A stretch of DNA of 64,000 nt from DATFDN01 sp963756495. GTDB lineage: Bacteria > Pseudomonadota > Alphaproteobacteria > Acetobacterales > Acetobacteraceae. This document shows, piece after piece, positions 1 to 7,964 of the stretch. Where the stretch lies: positions 62,001-126,000 of the forward strand of contig CAVWNS010000014.1 in assembly GCA_963756495.1 (NCBI GenBank). The letters are read 5' to 3'. Under the pieces are notes generated by a model. It saw only the letters and a list, made by a program, of their open reading frames with translations, was not told where the DNA came from and searched no databases. The translations under genes were made by a program, and so were the position numbers. The first letter of the stretch is position 1. Each line of letters begins with the position of its first letter.

Positions 1-1
1 G

Positions 2-1888
2 GATGTCGCCATCGTCGCCGTGCCGGCTGGGATCGCGGTGCAGGCGGTGGACGATCTGGGTCGGCGCGGCACCAAGGCGGCGCTGGTGTTCACCGCCGGC
101 TTCGCCGAGGTGGACGCGGAGGGCGAGGCGGCGCAGGGGCGCATGGTCGCTGCCGCGCGCTCTCATGGCCTGCGGATCCTGGGGCCGAACTGTCTTGGCG
201 TATTCGATGGGCGCACCGGTTACTACGCCACCTTCTCCTCCTCCTTCGACAGCGGCTGGCCGGTGCCCGGGCGGATCGGCATCGCCAGTCAGTCCGGCGC
301 ATACGGCACCCATCTCTACACGTTGGCCCGCAATCGCGGCATCGGCGCCTCGCTGTGCATCATGACCGGCAACGAGTCCGACGTGACGGTGGGCGAGTGC
401 ATCGGCTGGCTGGCCGAGAATCCGGAGGTCGATGTCATCGCCGTTTACGCCGAGGGCATCCGCGAGGCGCCCGGCCTGATCGCCGCGTTCGAAACGGCGC
501 GCACCGCGCGCAAGCCGATCGTGATGATGAAGGTGGGCCGCAGCGCGTTGGGAACGCAGGCGGCGAAGTCGCACACCGCCTCCATCGCCGGCGACGACGC
601 GGTGACCGAGGCGGTGATGGCCGAGTTCGGCGTGGTCCGCGCACGCACCACCGAGGAGATGCTGGATATCGCGCAGACCGCGACGCGGCGCATCTATCCG
701 GCGCGCAACACGCTCGGCATGATCACCCTGTCCGGCGGCGCCGGCGTGTTGGTCAGCGACGTGGCCGAACAGGCCGGGGTTCCGATGCCGGAGATGCCGG
801 CCGATGCGCAGGCGCGGCTGAAGTCGCTGGTCTCGTTCTGCGCGCCACGCAACCCGGTGGATGCGACCGCGCAGGTGGGCAACGACGTCAGCCTGCTCAC
901 CCCGTTCATGGAAGCCCTCGTGAGAGACGGCGGCTATGCCTCCATTCTCGGCTTCTTCACCATGGTCGCCTCTACCGCTCGCTGGCCGGAGATGCAGGAG
1001 CGGCTGGACGCGGTCCGCAAGCAGTACCCTGACCGGCTGTATGTGCTGTCAGTGATCGCCCCGCCCGAGCGCCTGCAAGCCCTGGAGGACGATGGCTGGA
1101 TCTGCCACGAGGACCCAACGCGCGCGGTCAACGCGATTGCCGCGATGGGCCGGCTCGGGGAAGGCTTCGACGCCAAGCCGGGCGCGCCGCCGCCCACCGT
1201 GCCAGCGGTGACCCTGCCCGATGCCACGCCGACCGAGGCCGACGCCAAGCGCCTGCTGGCCGAAGCCGGGATCGCCTCGGCCCCCGAGCAGGCCTGCGCG
1301 ACGGCTGCGGAGGCGGTCGCGGGTGCCGAGCGGTTCGGTTTCCCGGTGGTACTGAAAATCCTGTCGCCCGACATTCTGCATAAGTCCGAGATCGGCGGCG
1401 TCCTGCTGGATGTTGCCGATCCCGCTGCGGTGCGGGACGGCTTCGCCGCCTTGATGGCGCGCGCGAAAGGCGCCGCGCCGGCGGCGCGCATCGAGGGTGT
1501 GCTGGTCGCCAAGCAGCTCAAGGGTGGCGTCGAATGCATCCTCGGCATCCATCGCGACCCGGTATTCGGGCCGATGGCGATGTTCGGCCTGGGCGGCATC
1601 TTCGTCGAGGTGCTGAAAGACGTGGTTTTCCGCCGCTGCCCATTCGGCATCGACGACGCCGAGCGTATGATCCGTTCGATCAAGGGAGCGCCGTTGCTGC
1701 TCGGCGCACGGGGTCGCAAGCCAGCGGACGTGAAGGCATTGGCCGCGATGCTGGCACGCTTGTCGGTGTTCGCCCACCAAGCGGGTCCGGCCTTGCAATC
1801 GATCGACCTGAACCCGGTGTTCGCCATGCCACAAGGCGAGGGTGCGTTCGCGGCCGATGCGGTGATCGAGGTCGCCGCCGCCCATTGA
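2..1888 (+). CDS. Acetate--CoA ligase family protein (NDP-forming), 5' truncated by window edge
   Basis: The frame is open from base 2, so the N-terminus lies outside the window. The visible order is the end of a CoA-binding Rossmann domain, a succinyl-CoA-ligase-like flavodoxin domain with an AAKSHTASIAG stretch at the place of the phospho-histidine loop, and a C-terminal ATP-grasp domain (about residues 400-620; LKILSPDILHKSEIGGV is typical). Family members interconvert an acyl-CoA and NDP with the free acid and NTP in the cytoplasm. The substrate acid cannot be told from sequence. The gene converges on gshB. Confidence 0.85.
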   Translation, partial: DVAIVAVPAGIAVQAVDDLGRRGTKAALVFTAGFAEVDAEGEAAQGRMVAAARSHGLRILGPNCLGVFDGRTGYYATFSSSFDSGWPVPGRIGIASQSGAYGTHLYTLARNRGIGASLCIMTGNESDVTVGECIGWLAENPEVDVIAVYAEGIREAPGLIAAFETARTARKPIVMMKVGRSALGTQAAKSHTASIAGDDAVTEAVMAEFGVVRARTTEEMLDIAQTATRRIYPARNTLGMITLSGGAGVLVSDVAEQAGVPMPEMPADAQARLKSLVSFCAPRNPVDATAQVGNDVSLLTPFMEALVRDGGYASILGFFTMVASTARWPEMQERLDAVRKQYPDRLYVLSVIAPPERLQALEDDGWICHEDPTRAVNAIAAMGRLGEGFDAKPGAPPPTVPAVTLPDATPTEADAKRLLAEAGIASAPEQACATAAEAVAGAERFGFPVVLKILSPDILHKSEIGGVLLDVADPAAVRDGFAALMARAKGAAPAARIEGVLVAKQLKGGVECILGIHRDPVFGPMAMFGLGGIFVEVLKDVVFRRCPFGIDDAERMIRSIKGAPLLLGARGRKPADVKALAAMLARLSVFAHQAGPALQSIDLNPVFAMPQGEGAFAADAVIEVAAAH

Positions 1889-1954
1889 TCGCGGGGGTAC
1901 GCGGCCCGATCAGCGGCGGCGTGACCCCGCGCCGATCCCAGGCCGTGCGTTTCC

Positions 1955-2935
1955 TCAGACGCGCGCGGCCGCTTTCGTCTCGATGCTGTCCCAGATCGCC
2001 TTCTCGATGCGGACGCTGTCGAAGCGGGCGATCTCCTGGATGCCGGTAGGCGAGGTGACGTTGATCTCGGTCAGCCACTCGCCGATCACGTCGATGCCGA
2101 CGAAGATCATGCCTTGCTCGCGCAAGGTGGGGCCGATCGCCGCGCAAATCTCGCGCTCGCGCACGGTGAGCGTGGTCTTCTCCGCGCGCCCGCCGACATG
2201 CATGTTCGATCGCGCCTCGCCGGCCGCCGGAACGCGGTTGACCGCGCCCATCGGCTCGCCGTCGACCAGGATGATGCGCTTGTCGCCCTGGCGGACGGCG
2301 GGCTCGTAGCGCTGGAACATCAGCGGCTCGCGCGAACGGGCGAAATGCATCTCCAGCAACGCGGCCAGGTTCTCGTCATCCGGCTTGATGCGGAACACGC
2401 CAGCGCCCCCATTGCCGAACAGCGGCTTGACGATGATGTCGCGGTGCTCGGTGCGGAAGGCGCGGATCGCGTCGAGGTCCCAGGTGATCATGGTGGGCGG
2501 CATCAGGTCCGGGAAGCGCGTCACCAAAATCTTCTCCGGCGCGTTGCGCACGGCGGCCGGATCGTTGACCACCACGGTCTGCGGCTGGATGTGCTCCAGC
2601 ATATGCGTGGCGGTGATGTAGGCCATGTCGAAGGGCGGGTCTTGGCGCATCAGGACCACGTCGAATGTGCCGAGATCGATGCGGGCCGCCTCGCCGAACC
2701 GCCAGTGATCGCCCGGCACGCGCTGCACTCTGACCGGGCGGGCGCGCGCCATCAGCCGCTCGACACGGCCTCCGCCCTGATGCGTGACGCCTTCGCGCAG
2801 CGAGAGATGGCGCACCTCGTAGTGCCACAGGACGTGCCCGCGCGCCTGCGCTTCCAGCAGCAGCGCGAACGTCGAGTCCGCGTCGATGTTGATGCTCTCG
2901 ATCGGGTCCATCTGGACCGCGACTTTCAGCGCCAT
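1955..2935 (-). CDS. gshB: Glutathione synthetase
   Basis: Predicted 326 residues, the usual GshB length. It joins gamma-glutamylcysteine and glycine with ATP to make glutathione. The N-terminal domain begins MALKVAVQMDPIESINIDAD, typical of GshB. The ATP-grasp part carries KPLFGNGGAGVFRI and ends with the conserved EINVTSPTGIQEI. The ATG at 2935 follows a strong GGGGGGAG ribosome site; the frame stays open upstream but that part lies in the preceding transporter gene. It is 32 bases downstream of the transporter on the same strand and may be co-transcribed. Confidence 0.95.
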   Translation of the reverse strand: MALKVAVQMDPIESINIDADSTFALLLEAQARGHVLWHYEVRHLSLREGVTHQGGGRVERLMARARPVRVQRVPGDHWRFGEAARIDLGTFDVVLMRQDPPFDMAYITATHMLEHIQPQTVVVNDPAAVRNAPEKILVTRFPDLMPPTMITWDLDAIRAFRTEHRDIIVKPLFGNGGAGVFRIKPDDENLAALLEMHFARSREPLMFQRYEPAVRQGDKRIILVDGEPMGAVNRVPAAGEARSNMHVGGRAEKTTLTVREREICAAIGPTLREQGMIFVGIDVIGEWLTEINVTSPTGIQEIARFDSVRIEKAIWDSIETKAAARV

Positions 2936-2967
2936 GGCGCTCCCCCCGGCAATTGTCTTCCGCACCT

Positions 2968-4362
2968 CTAGTGCGAGATCGCCTCCAGCGCGAGGCCGCG
3001 GGTGCGCGGCCCGAAGCCGGCGATGGCGATGATCACGATCGCCATGCAGCAGGCGATGAAGGTGAACACCGCCCCGGTGTTGTTCCCACCACCCAGACCA
3101 AGGAAGAAGGCGATCGCCAGGCCGGAGATGGCCGCCGACAGCCGGCTCCAGGCATAGACGAAACCGACCGCGCGGCCGCGGATGCGGGTCGGATACAGTT
3201 CGGCCTGGTAGTTGTGGAACGCGAACGACATCCAGTTGTTGGACAGCGTGATCAGCACGCCGAAGGTGATCAGCGGCAGGGCGGCGGTCTGGGAGGCGAA
3301 CAGCAACCCGAACACGCCGATCCCGAGGGCGGCCAGCACGATCTGCCATTTCCGCTCTATCCGGTCGGCGACCAGCATTCCGATCAGCGGCGACAGCGGG
3401 TTGGCGACGGCGATGATGAACGCCCATTCCAGGCTATGCGTGATGGTGATCCCCTGGGCGATCAGCAAGGTCGGCACCCAGGCGGCAAAACCGTAATAGC
3501 CGTAGGTCTGGAAGAACTGGAAGATCGACAACACGAGGGTGCGTCGGCCGTAGGGCGGCTGGAACATCTCTGCATAGTCCGCCTTGCCGACCTCCTCGAT
3601 CGCCTCGCCGACGGGCGGCAACGGCGCGTGGGTCTCGGCGGCCACCTGGGCCTCGATCCGGCTCAGGACGGTTTCCGCCTCTGCCAGCCGTCCCTGCTGG
3701 GCGAGCCAGCGCGGGCTTTCCGGCAAGCCGCGCCGCAGCCACCAGACGAACACCGCGCCGACCGCGCCGATCACCATCACCCAGCGCCAGTTCTCTGGCC
3801 CGAGCAGCCAGGGCGAGGCGATCAGCGCGGCCACGGGGACGGCGCAGAAGGTAACGAACTGGCTCCAGGCGAAGGCGCGCCCGCGCGCCACGCGGGGGAT
3901 CAGCTCGGCGACGTAGGTGTCGATCGTCACCAGCTCCACGCCGATGCCGATGCCGGCGATGAAGCGCCAGATGTTGATCCAGAAGCCGTTCGGCATCCCG
4001 GCCATGACCAAGGTCGCGACCGAGTACCAGAGCAGGGAGAAGGTGAAAATCGCACGCCGCCCGAAGGCGTCGGTGACCCAGCCAAAGGCGATCGTGCCGA
4101 CGAATAGCCCGGCGAACAGGGCGAAGACGAAGGTGCCGGCGCCGGGGGAATCGATCGCCTTCAGCGCCGAAAAGACGCCGAGCGACTGATCTGTGAACAA
4201 TCCGTCCTTCGTCATGCCCGGAACCACGTAGGCAGTCATGAACAGGTCGTAGAACTCGAAGCAACCACCGAGCGAGATCAGCGTGATCAGCCGCCAGACG
4301 GTGCGGCTGCTGGGCAGCCGGTCGATACGCGCGGCGTATTCCGCCGGCAGGGTGTTGGCCAT
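2968..4362 (-). CDS. MFS transporter (sugar-porter/SV2-like type)
   Basis: Predicted 464 residues with about 12 hydrophobic segments. The loop between helices 2 and 3 reads GWVTDAFGRRAIF, the MFS A-motif region, and a charged central loop (about residues 215-265) separates the halves. The GIGIGVELVTIDTYVAELIP stretch resembles the sugar-porter and NiaP-like branch. The substrate is unknown; an aromatic acid, nicotinate or sugar acid would fit the family. The ATG at 4362 is preceded by GGGAGGAGC. It is divergent from hslV, with 123 bases between the starts. Confidence 0.85.
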   Translation of the reverse strand: MANTLPAEYAARIDRLPSSRTVWRLITLISLGGCFEFYDLFMTAYVVPGMTKDGLFTDQSLGVFSALKAIDSPGAGTFVFALFAGLFVGTIAFGWVTDAFGRRAIFTFSLLWYSVATLVMAGMPNGFWINIWRFIAGIGIGVELVTIDTYVAELIPRVARGRAFAWSQFVTFCAVPVAALIASPWLLGPENWRWVMVIGAVGAVFVWWLRRGLPESPRWLAQQGRLAEAETVLSRIEAQVAAETHAPLPPVGEAIEEVGKADYAEMFQPPYGRRTLVLSIFQFFQTYGYYGFAAWVPTLLIAQGITITHSLEWAFIIAVANPLSPLIGMLVADRIERKWQIVLAALGIGVFGLLFASQTAALPLITFGVLITLSNNWMSFAFHNYQAELYPTRIRGRAVGFVYAWSRLSAAISGLAIAFFLGLGGGNNTGAVFTFIACCMAIVIIAIAGFGPRTRGLALEAISH

Positions 4363-4485
4363 CTGCTTCGCTCCTCCCGGGCTCGTTACGCGCGCCGTAG
4401 TCTTGATGCCCAGCCCGCGCGCTGCGTCAAGCCCGCGACCCCACCCTTGCCGAGGCGGTTCCGCCAGACCATCTGACGGACCACA

Positions 4486-5052
4486 ATGCAGACACAACCT
4501 TTCGTGTTGCCCGACCCGGTAGGCTGGCACGGGACGACAATCCTGTGTGTTCGCCGGGACGGGCACGTGGCCATGGCCGGGGACGGCCAGGTCACATTGG
4601 GCCAGACGGTCATCAAGGGGAATGCGCGCAAGGTCCGCCGGATCGGCCCAGGCGGCGGCATTCTCGCGGGTTTTGCCGGCGCCACCGCCGACGCGTTCAC
4701 CCTGCTGGAGCGGTTGGAGACCAAGCTGGAGCGCTTCCCGAGCCAGCTCGAACGCGCCTGCGTGGAGTTGGCGAAGGACTGGCGCACCGATCGCTACCTG
4801 CGCCGGCTAGAGGCGATGATGGCGGTTGCCGACCACGACCGCAGCTTCACCCTGACCGGCAATGGCGACGTGTTGGAGCCCGAGGACGGCGTGATCGCCA
4901 TCGGCTCGGGAGGCAACTACGCGCTCGCGGCGGCCCGCGCCCTGCTGACTGTCGAAGGGATGCCAGCCGAGGCCATCGCCCGCCGTGCCATGAGCATCGC
5001 GGCAGATATCTGCGTCTATACCAACGAGAATATCATCGTCGAGACACTGTAG
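4486..5052 (+). CDS. hslV: ATP-dependent protease subunit HslV
   Basis: Predicted 188 residues. HslV is the threonine-protease core of the HslVU (ClpQY) machine that degrades misfolded and regulatory proteins in the cytoplasm. A short propeptide precedes GTTILCVRRDG; autoprocessing in the family exposes the first Thr of TT as the nucleophile. AMAGDGQVTLG and IGSGGNYALAAA are proteasome beta-fold signatures. The stop is two bases before the hslU ATG, so the two subunits are translated together. Confidence 0.97.
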   Translation: MQTQPFVLPDPVGWHGTTILCVRRDGHVAMAGDGQVTLGQTVIKGNARKVRRIGPGGGILAGFAGATADAFTLLERLETKLERFPSQLERACVELAKDWRTDRYLRRLEAMMAVADHDRSFTLTGNGDVLEPEDGVIAIGSGGNYALAAARALLTVEGMPAEAIARRAMSIAADICVYTNENIIVETL

Positions 5053-5054
5053 AA

Positions 5055-6377
5055 ATGGACGTTCCAACCTATTCGCCGCGCGAGATCGTCTCCGAACTGG
5101 ACCGCTTCATCGTGGGCCAGCATGACGCCAAGCGCGCAGTCGCGGTTGCATTGCGCAACCGCTGGCGCCGGCAGCAGCTTCCTGAGGAAATGCGCGAGGA
5201 GGTGGTTCCCAAGAACATCCTCATGATCGGCCCGACGGGCTGCGGCAAGACCGAGATCGCCCGCCGGCTGGCCAAGCTTGCCCAGGCACCGTTCCTGAAG
5301 ATCGAGGCCACCAAGTTCACCGAGGTCGGCTATGTCGGCCGGGACGTGGACAGCATCATGCGCGATCTGGTCGACGCCAGCCTGACCATGCTGCGCGACG
5401 CCTCGCGCCGCGAGGTGCAGGCCAAGGCGGAACTGGCCGCGGAGGAGCGGCTGATCACCGCCCTGGTGGGCGAGGGCGCGGCTGCCGATACCCGCTCGAA
5501 ATTTCGCCGCATGCTGCGCAACGGCGAGTTCGAGGAGAAGGAGATCGAAATTTCGGTCGCCGAGGCGCCAGCGGGCATGCCGATCGGCCAGTTCGACATG
5601 CCCGGCATGCCGCCCGGCCAGGTGATCAATCTCGGCGAGATGATGAAGGGCATGTTCGGCCGACCCCAGCAGGTGCGTCGGATGACGGTGCGCGCCGCGC
5701 GCCAGGCGCTGGAGCAGGAGGAGGCCGATCGGCTGCTCGACAACGACCGGCTGGCCAAGGACGCCGTGGCGCATGCCGAGAACAACGGCATCGTGTTCAT
5801 CGACGAGATCGACAAGATCTGCGCGCGGTCGAGCGAAGGCGGCTTTCGCGGGGGCGACGTTTCCCGCGAGGGCGTGCAGCGCGATCTGCTGCCGCTGATC
5901 GAGGGGACGACGGTCAGCACGAAGTACGGGCCGGTGAAGACCGACCATGTGCTGTTCATCGCTTCGGGCGCCTTTCACCTGGCCAAGCCGGCCGATCTCC
6001 TGCCGGAATTGCAGGGCCGTCTGCCGATCCGTGTCGAGTTGCAGCCGCTCTCGCGCGCCGACCTGCGGCGAATCCTGACCGAACCCGAGCACTCGCTGGT
6101 CAAGCAATACGCGGCGTTGATGGGCACCGAGCAGGTGTCCCTGTCCTTCGACGATGGCGCGGTGGACGCGCTCGCCGACCTTGCCGCCGACATCAACGAC
6201 CGGATCGAGAATATCGGCGCCCGTCGCCTGCATACGGTGCTGGAGCGGCTGCTCGAGGACATCAGCTTCACCGCCACGGATCGTGCCGGCGAAACGATCC
6301 GGGTCGATGCGGCCTACGTGAACGATCGGGTCGCCCCGCTGGCGCAGAAGGGCGACCTGAGCCGGTTCATCCTGTGA
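5055..6377 (+). CDS. hslU: ATP-dependent protease ATPase subunit HslU
   Basis: Predicted 440 residues, full length. This AAA+ unfoldase feeds substrates to HslV. Walker A is GPTGCGKTE near residue 57, Walker B is IVFIDEIDKI near residue 250, and an I-domain insertion lies between them. The C-terminal sensor-2 region includes ENIGARRLHTVLE. The protein ends GDLSRFIL, matching the conserved HslU tail that docks into HslV pockets. The start two bases after hslV gives MDVPTYSPREIV, the expected family beginning; the frame is open further upstream only as a shadow of hslV. Confidence 0.97.
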   Translation: MDVPTYSPREIVSELDRFIVGQHDAKRAVAVALRNRWRRQQLPEEMREEVVPKNILMIGPTGCGKTEIARRLAKLAQAPFLKIEATKFTEVGYVGRDVDSIMRDLVDASLTMLRDASRREVQAKAELAAEERLITALVGEGAAADTRSKFRRMLRNGEFEEKEIEISVAEAPAGMPIGQFDMPGMPPGQVINLGEMMKGMFGRPQQVRRMTVRAARQALEQEEADRLLDNDRLAKDAVAHAENNGIVFIDEIDKICARSSEGGFRGGDVSREGVQRDLLPLIEGTTVSTKYGPVKTDHVLFIASGAFHLAKPADLLPELQGRLPIRVELQPLSRADLRRILTEPEHSLVKQYAALMGTEQVSLSFDDGAVDALADLAADINDRIENIGARRLHTVLERLLEDISFTATDRAGETIRVDAAYVNDRVAPLAQKGDLSRFIL

Positions 6378-6397
6378 TGGGCGAGTTCTAACAGGTG

Positions 6398-6443
6398 TTG
6401 TAACTCTCCAATCGATGTGCTACATCCGGCGCATCGGTTGGAG
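6398..6443 (+). promoter_or_regulatory. Promoter and inverted repeat upstream of the AbrB-Doc pair
   Basis: TTGTAA at 6398 and TACATC at 6421 are 17 bases apart and could be -35 and -10 boxes. An inverted repeat, CTCCAATCGATG (6406-6417) and CATCGGTTGGAG (6432-6443), matches at 11 of 12 positions and flanks the -10 box. That is where an autoregulating antitoxin would bind. The ribosome site (GGAG) lies at the end of the right arm. Promoter strength and binding are inferred. Confidence 0.45.
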
Positions 6444-6451
6444 ATGCTGCC

Positions 6452-6676
6452 ATGGCCGCTCTTAAATTGACCCAGATTGGAAATTCGGTCGGCGTCATCC
6501 TGCCGAAGGAACTATTGGGCAAGCTCGGGGTCGGCAAAGGCGACACGCTATACACGATCGAGACGCCCGAGGGAGTGCGGCTTTCGACCGCTGATCCCGA
6601 ATTCGAGGCGCAGCTGGAGGTCGCCCGACGGATCATGAAGGAGCGGTGGGCCGTCCTTCGTGAACTGTCCAAGTGA
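6452..6676 (+). CDS. AbrB/MazE-family antitoxin
   Basis: Predicted 74 residues. The N-terminal half, MAALKLTQIGNSVGVILPKE, is a classic SpoVT-AbrB swapped-hairpin DNA-binding domain. The C-terminal half (about residues 45-74) is charged and helical and should wrap the toxin. The stop overlaps the GTG of the next gene (GTGA), as usual for toxin-antitoxin operons. It probably neutralises the Doc-type toxin and represses its own promoter through the inverted repeat just upstream. Confidence 0.85.
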   Translation: MAALKLTQIGNSVGVILPKELLGKLGVGKGDTLYTIETPEGVRLSTADPEFEAQLEVARRIMKERWAVLRELSK

Positions 6677-7059
6677 CCATCTGGCTCTCACGCGAGCTGA
6701 TCCTTGCTGTGCACGACGAGCAGCTCTCGCAGCACGGCGGGGCCTCGGGCATCCGTGACCCCGGCCTGTTGGACAGCGCACTGGCCCGCCCGGCCAACCG
6801 CGCTTCCTACGGCGATCCCGATCTTGCGGAACTCGCGGAACTCGCGGCGTTGTACACGATCGCGGTGGCCCGCAATCATCCGTTCGTGGATGGCAACAAG
6901 CGCACGGCGTACGTCGCCCTGGAATTGTGCCTGCGACTGAACGGCCTTCGCTTTCCGGTCTCGGACGCGGAGGCCGCAGTGGTGATGCTTCAGCTTGCGG
7001 CAGGAGAAGTTTCGGACGACGAATTCACGGCATGGGTTCGGCAGAACGCTGTTCCCTGA
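6673..7059 (+). CDS. Doc-type Fic-fold toxin (death on curing)
   Basis: Predicted 128 residues from a GTG start overlapping the antitoxin stop. The Fic/Doc motif is HPFVDGNKRT near residue 75. Doc proteins phosphorylate EF-Tu and stop translation. The N-terminal LSRELILAVHDEQLSQHGG and GIRDPGLLDSALARP are typical of the Doc branch rather than AMP-transferring Fic proteins. Doc usually pairs with Phd; here the partner is AbrB-type, a less common combination. No frameshift is seen, so the toxin is probably functional. Confidence 0.88.
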   Translation: MTIWLSRELILAVHDEQLSQHGGASGIRDPGLLDSALARPANRASYGDPDLAELAELAALYTIAVARNHPFVDGNKRTAYVALELCLRLNGLRFPVSDAEAAVVMLQLAAGEVSDDEFTAWVRQNAVP

Positions 7060-7085
7060 GAAAAAGCATAGGGGAGGACCCGGCC

Positions 7086-7910
7086 ATGCCGTCGCGTCAT
7101 ACCGTCATTGTCACCGGAGCAGCCAGCGGCATCGGGCGGGCAATCACGCTGGGCTTGCTGCGCGAGGGCCTCGATGTGGCAGGGATCGATCGTGAGCCGA
7201 CCTGGCTGGACGACCTCGCCGGCGCCGCGCGCGATCTGCCGGGCCGGTTTGCACCCATTCGGGCGGATCTCGCCGAGGAGGGCGCATGCGAGGCGGCGGT
7301 GGAGACGGCGGCGCGTGCGTTGGGTCCCGTCACGGCTCTGGTGAACAATGCCGGCATCGGCCAGGGCGCGGTGCGGGCGGACCAGCGGCGCAATCCGATC
7401 CGCTTCTGGGAGATCACGCCCGAGCAGTGGCAACGCTTCCTCGCAGTGAACGCCACCGCGCCGCTGATGATGGCGCGCGCCGTGGCGCCCGCGATGATGC
7501 GCGCCGGCAAGGGACGCATCGTCACCGTCACCACCAGCCTGGGCACGATAATTCGCGGCGGCTACGCCCTGTATGGCGCCAGCAAGGCTTCGGCCGAGGC
7601 GGCGGCAGCGGTCATGGCCGCCGACCTTGCCGGCAGCGGCGTGACCGTGAATGTGCTGGTGCCCGGCGGCATGACGGATACCCGCATCATCCCGGATAAC
7701 GAGGTCGCCGATCGTACCCGGCTCATCCGCCCCGAGGTGATGGTGCCGCCGCTTTTCTGGCTGCTGTCGGACGCGGCGGCGGCGATCACGGCGCGCCGGT
7801 TCCTCGCGGTCCATTGGGATACGTCGCTGCCGCCCGCCGAGGCGGCCGAGCGATGCGGCGCCCCGATCGCCTGGACCAGTCTTGGGACCATGCCGATCGA
7901 GCCCGACTGA
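7086..7910 (+). CDS. SDR family oxidoreductase
   Basis: Predicted 274 residues, a short-chain dehydrogenase/reductase with a Rossmann fold. The nucleotide-binding motif TGAASGIG is near residue 10, LVNNAG near residue 87, and the catalytic Tyr-Lys pair in YGASKAS near residue 160, with an upstream Ser in the TVTTSLG strand. Substrate unknown. The start follows GGGGAGG at a good distance. It lies 26 bases after the toxin gene and converges on typA. Confidence 0.85.
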   Translation: MPSRHTVIVTGAASGIGRAITLGLLREGLDVAGIDREPTWLDDLAGAARDLPGRFAPIRADLAEEGACEAAVETAARALGPVTALVNNAGIGQGAVRADQRRNPIRFWEITPEQWQRFLAVNATAPLMMARAVAPAMMRAGKGRIVTVTTSLGTIIRGGYALYGASKASAEAAAAVMAADLAGSGVTVNVLVPGGMTDTRIIPDNEVADRTRLIRPEVMVPPLFWLLSDAAAAITARRFLAVHWDTSLPPAEAAERCGAPIAWTSLGTMPIEPD

Positions 7911-7964
7911 GCCCGCCGCAGACGGACCCGGCCGGCGCCTTCGGAGCGCGCCCGCGCCCGCTCC

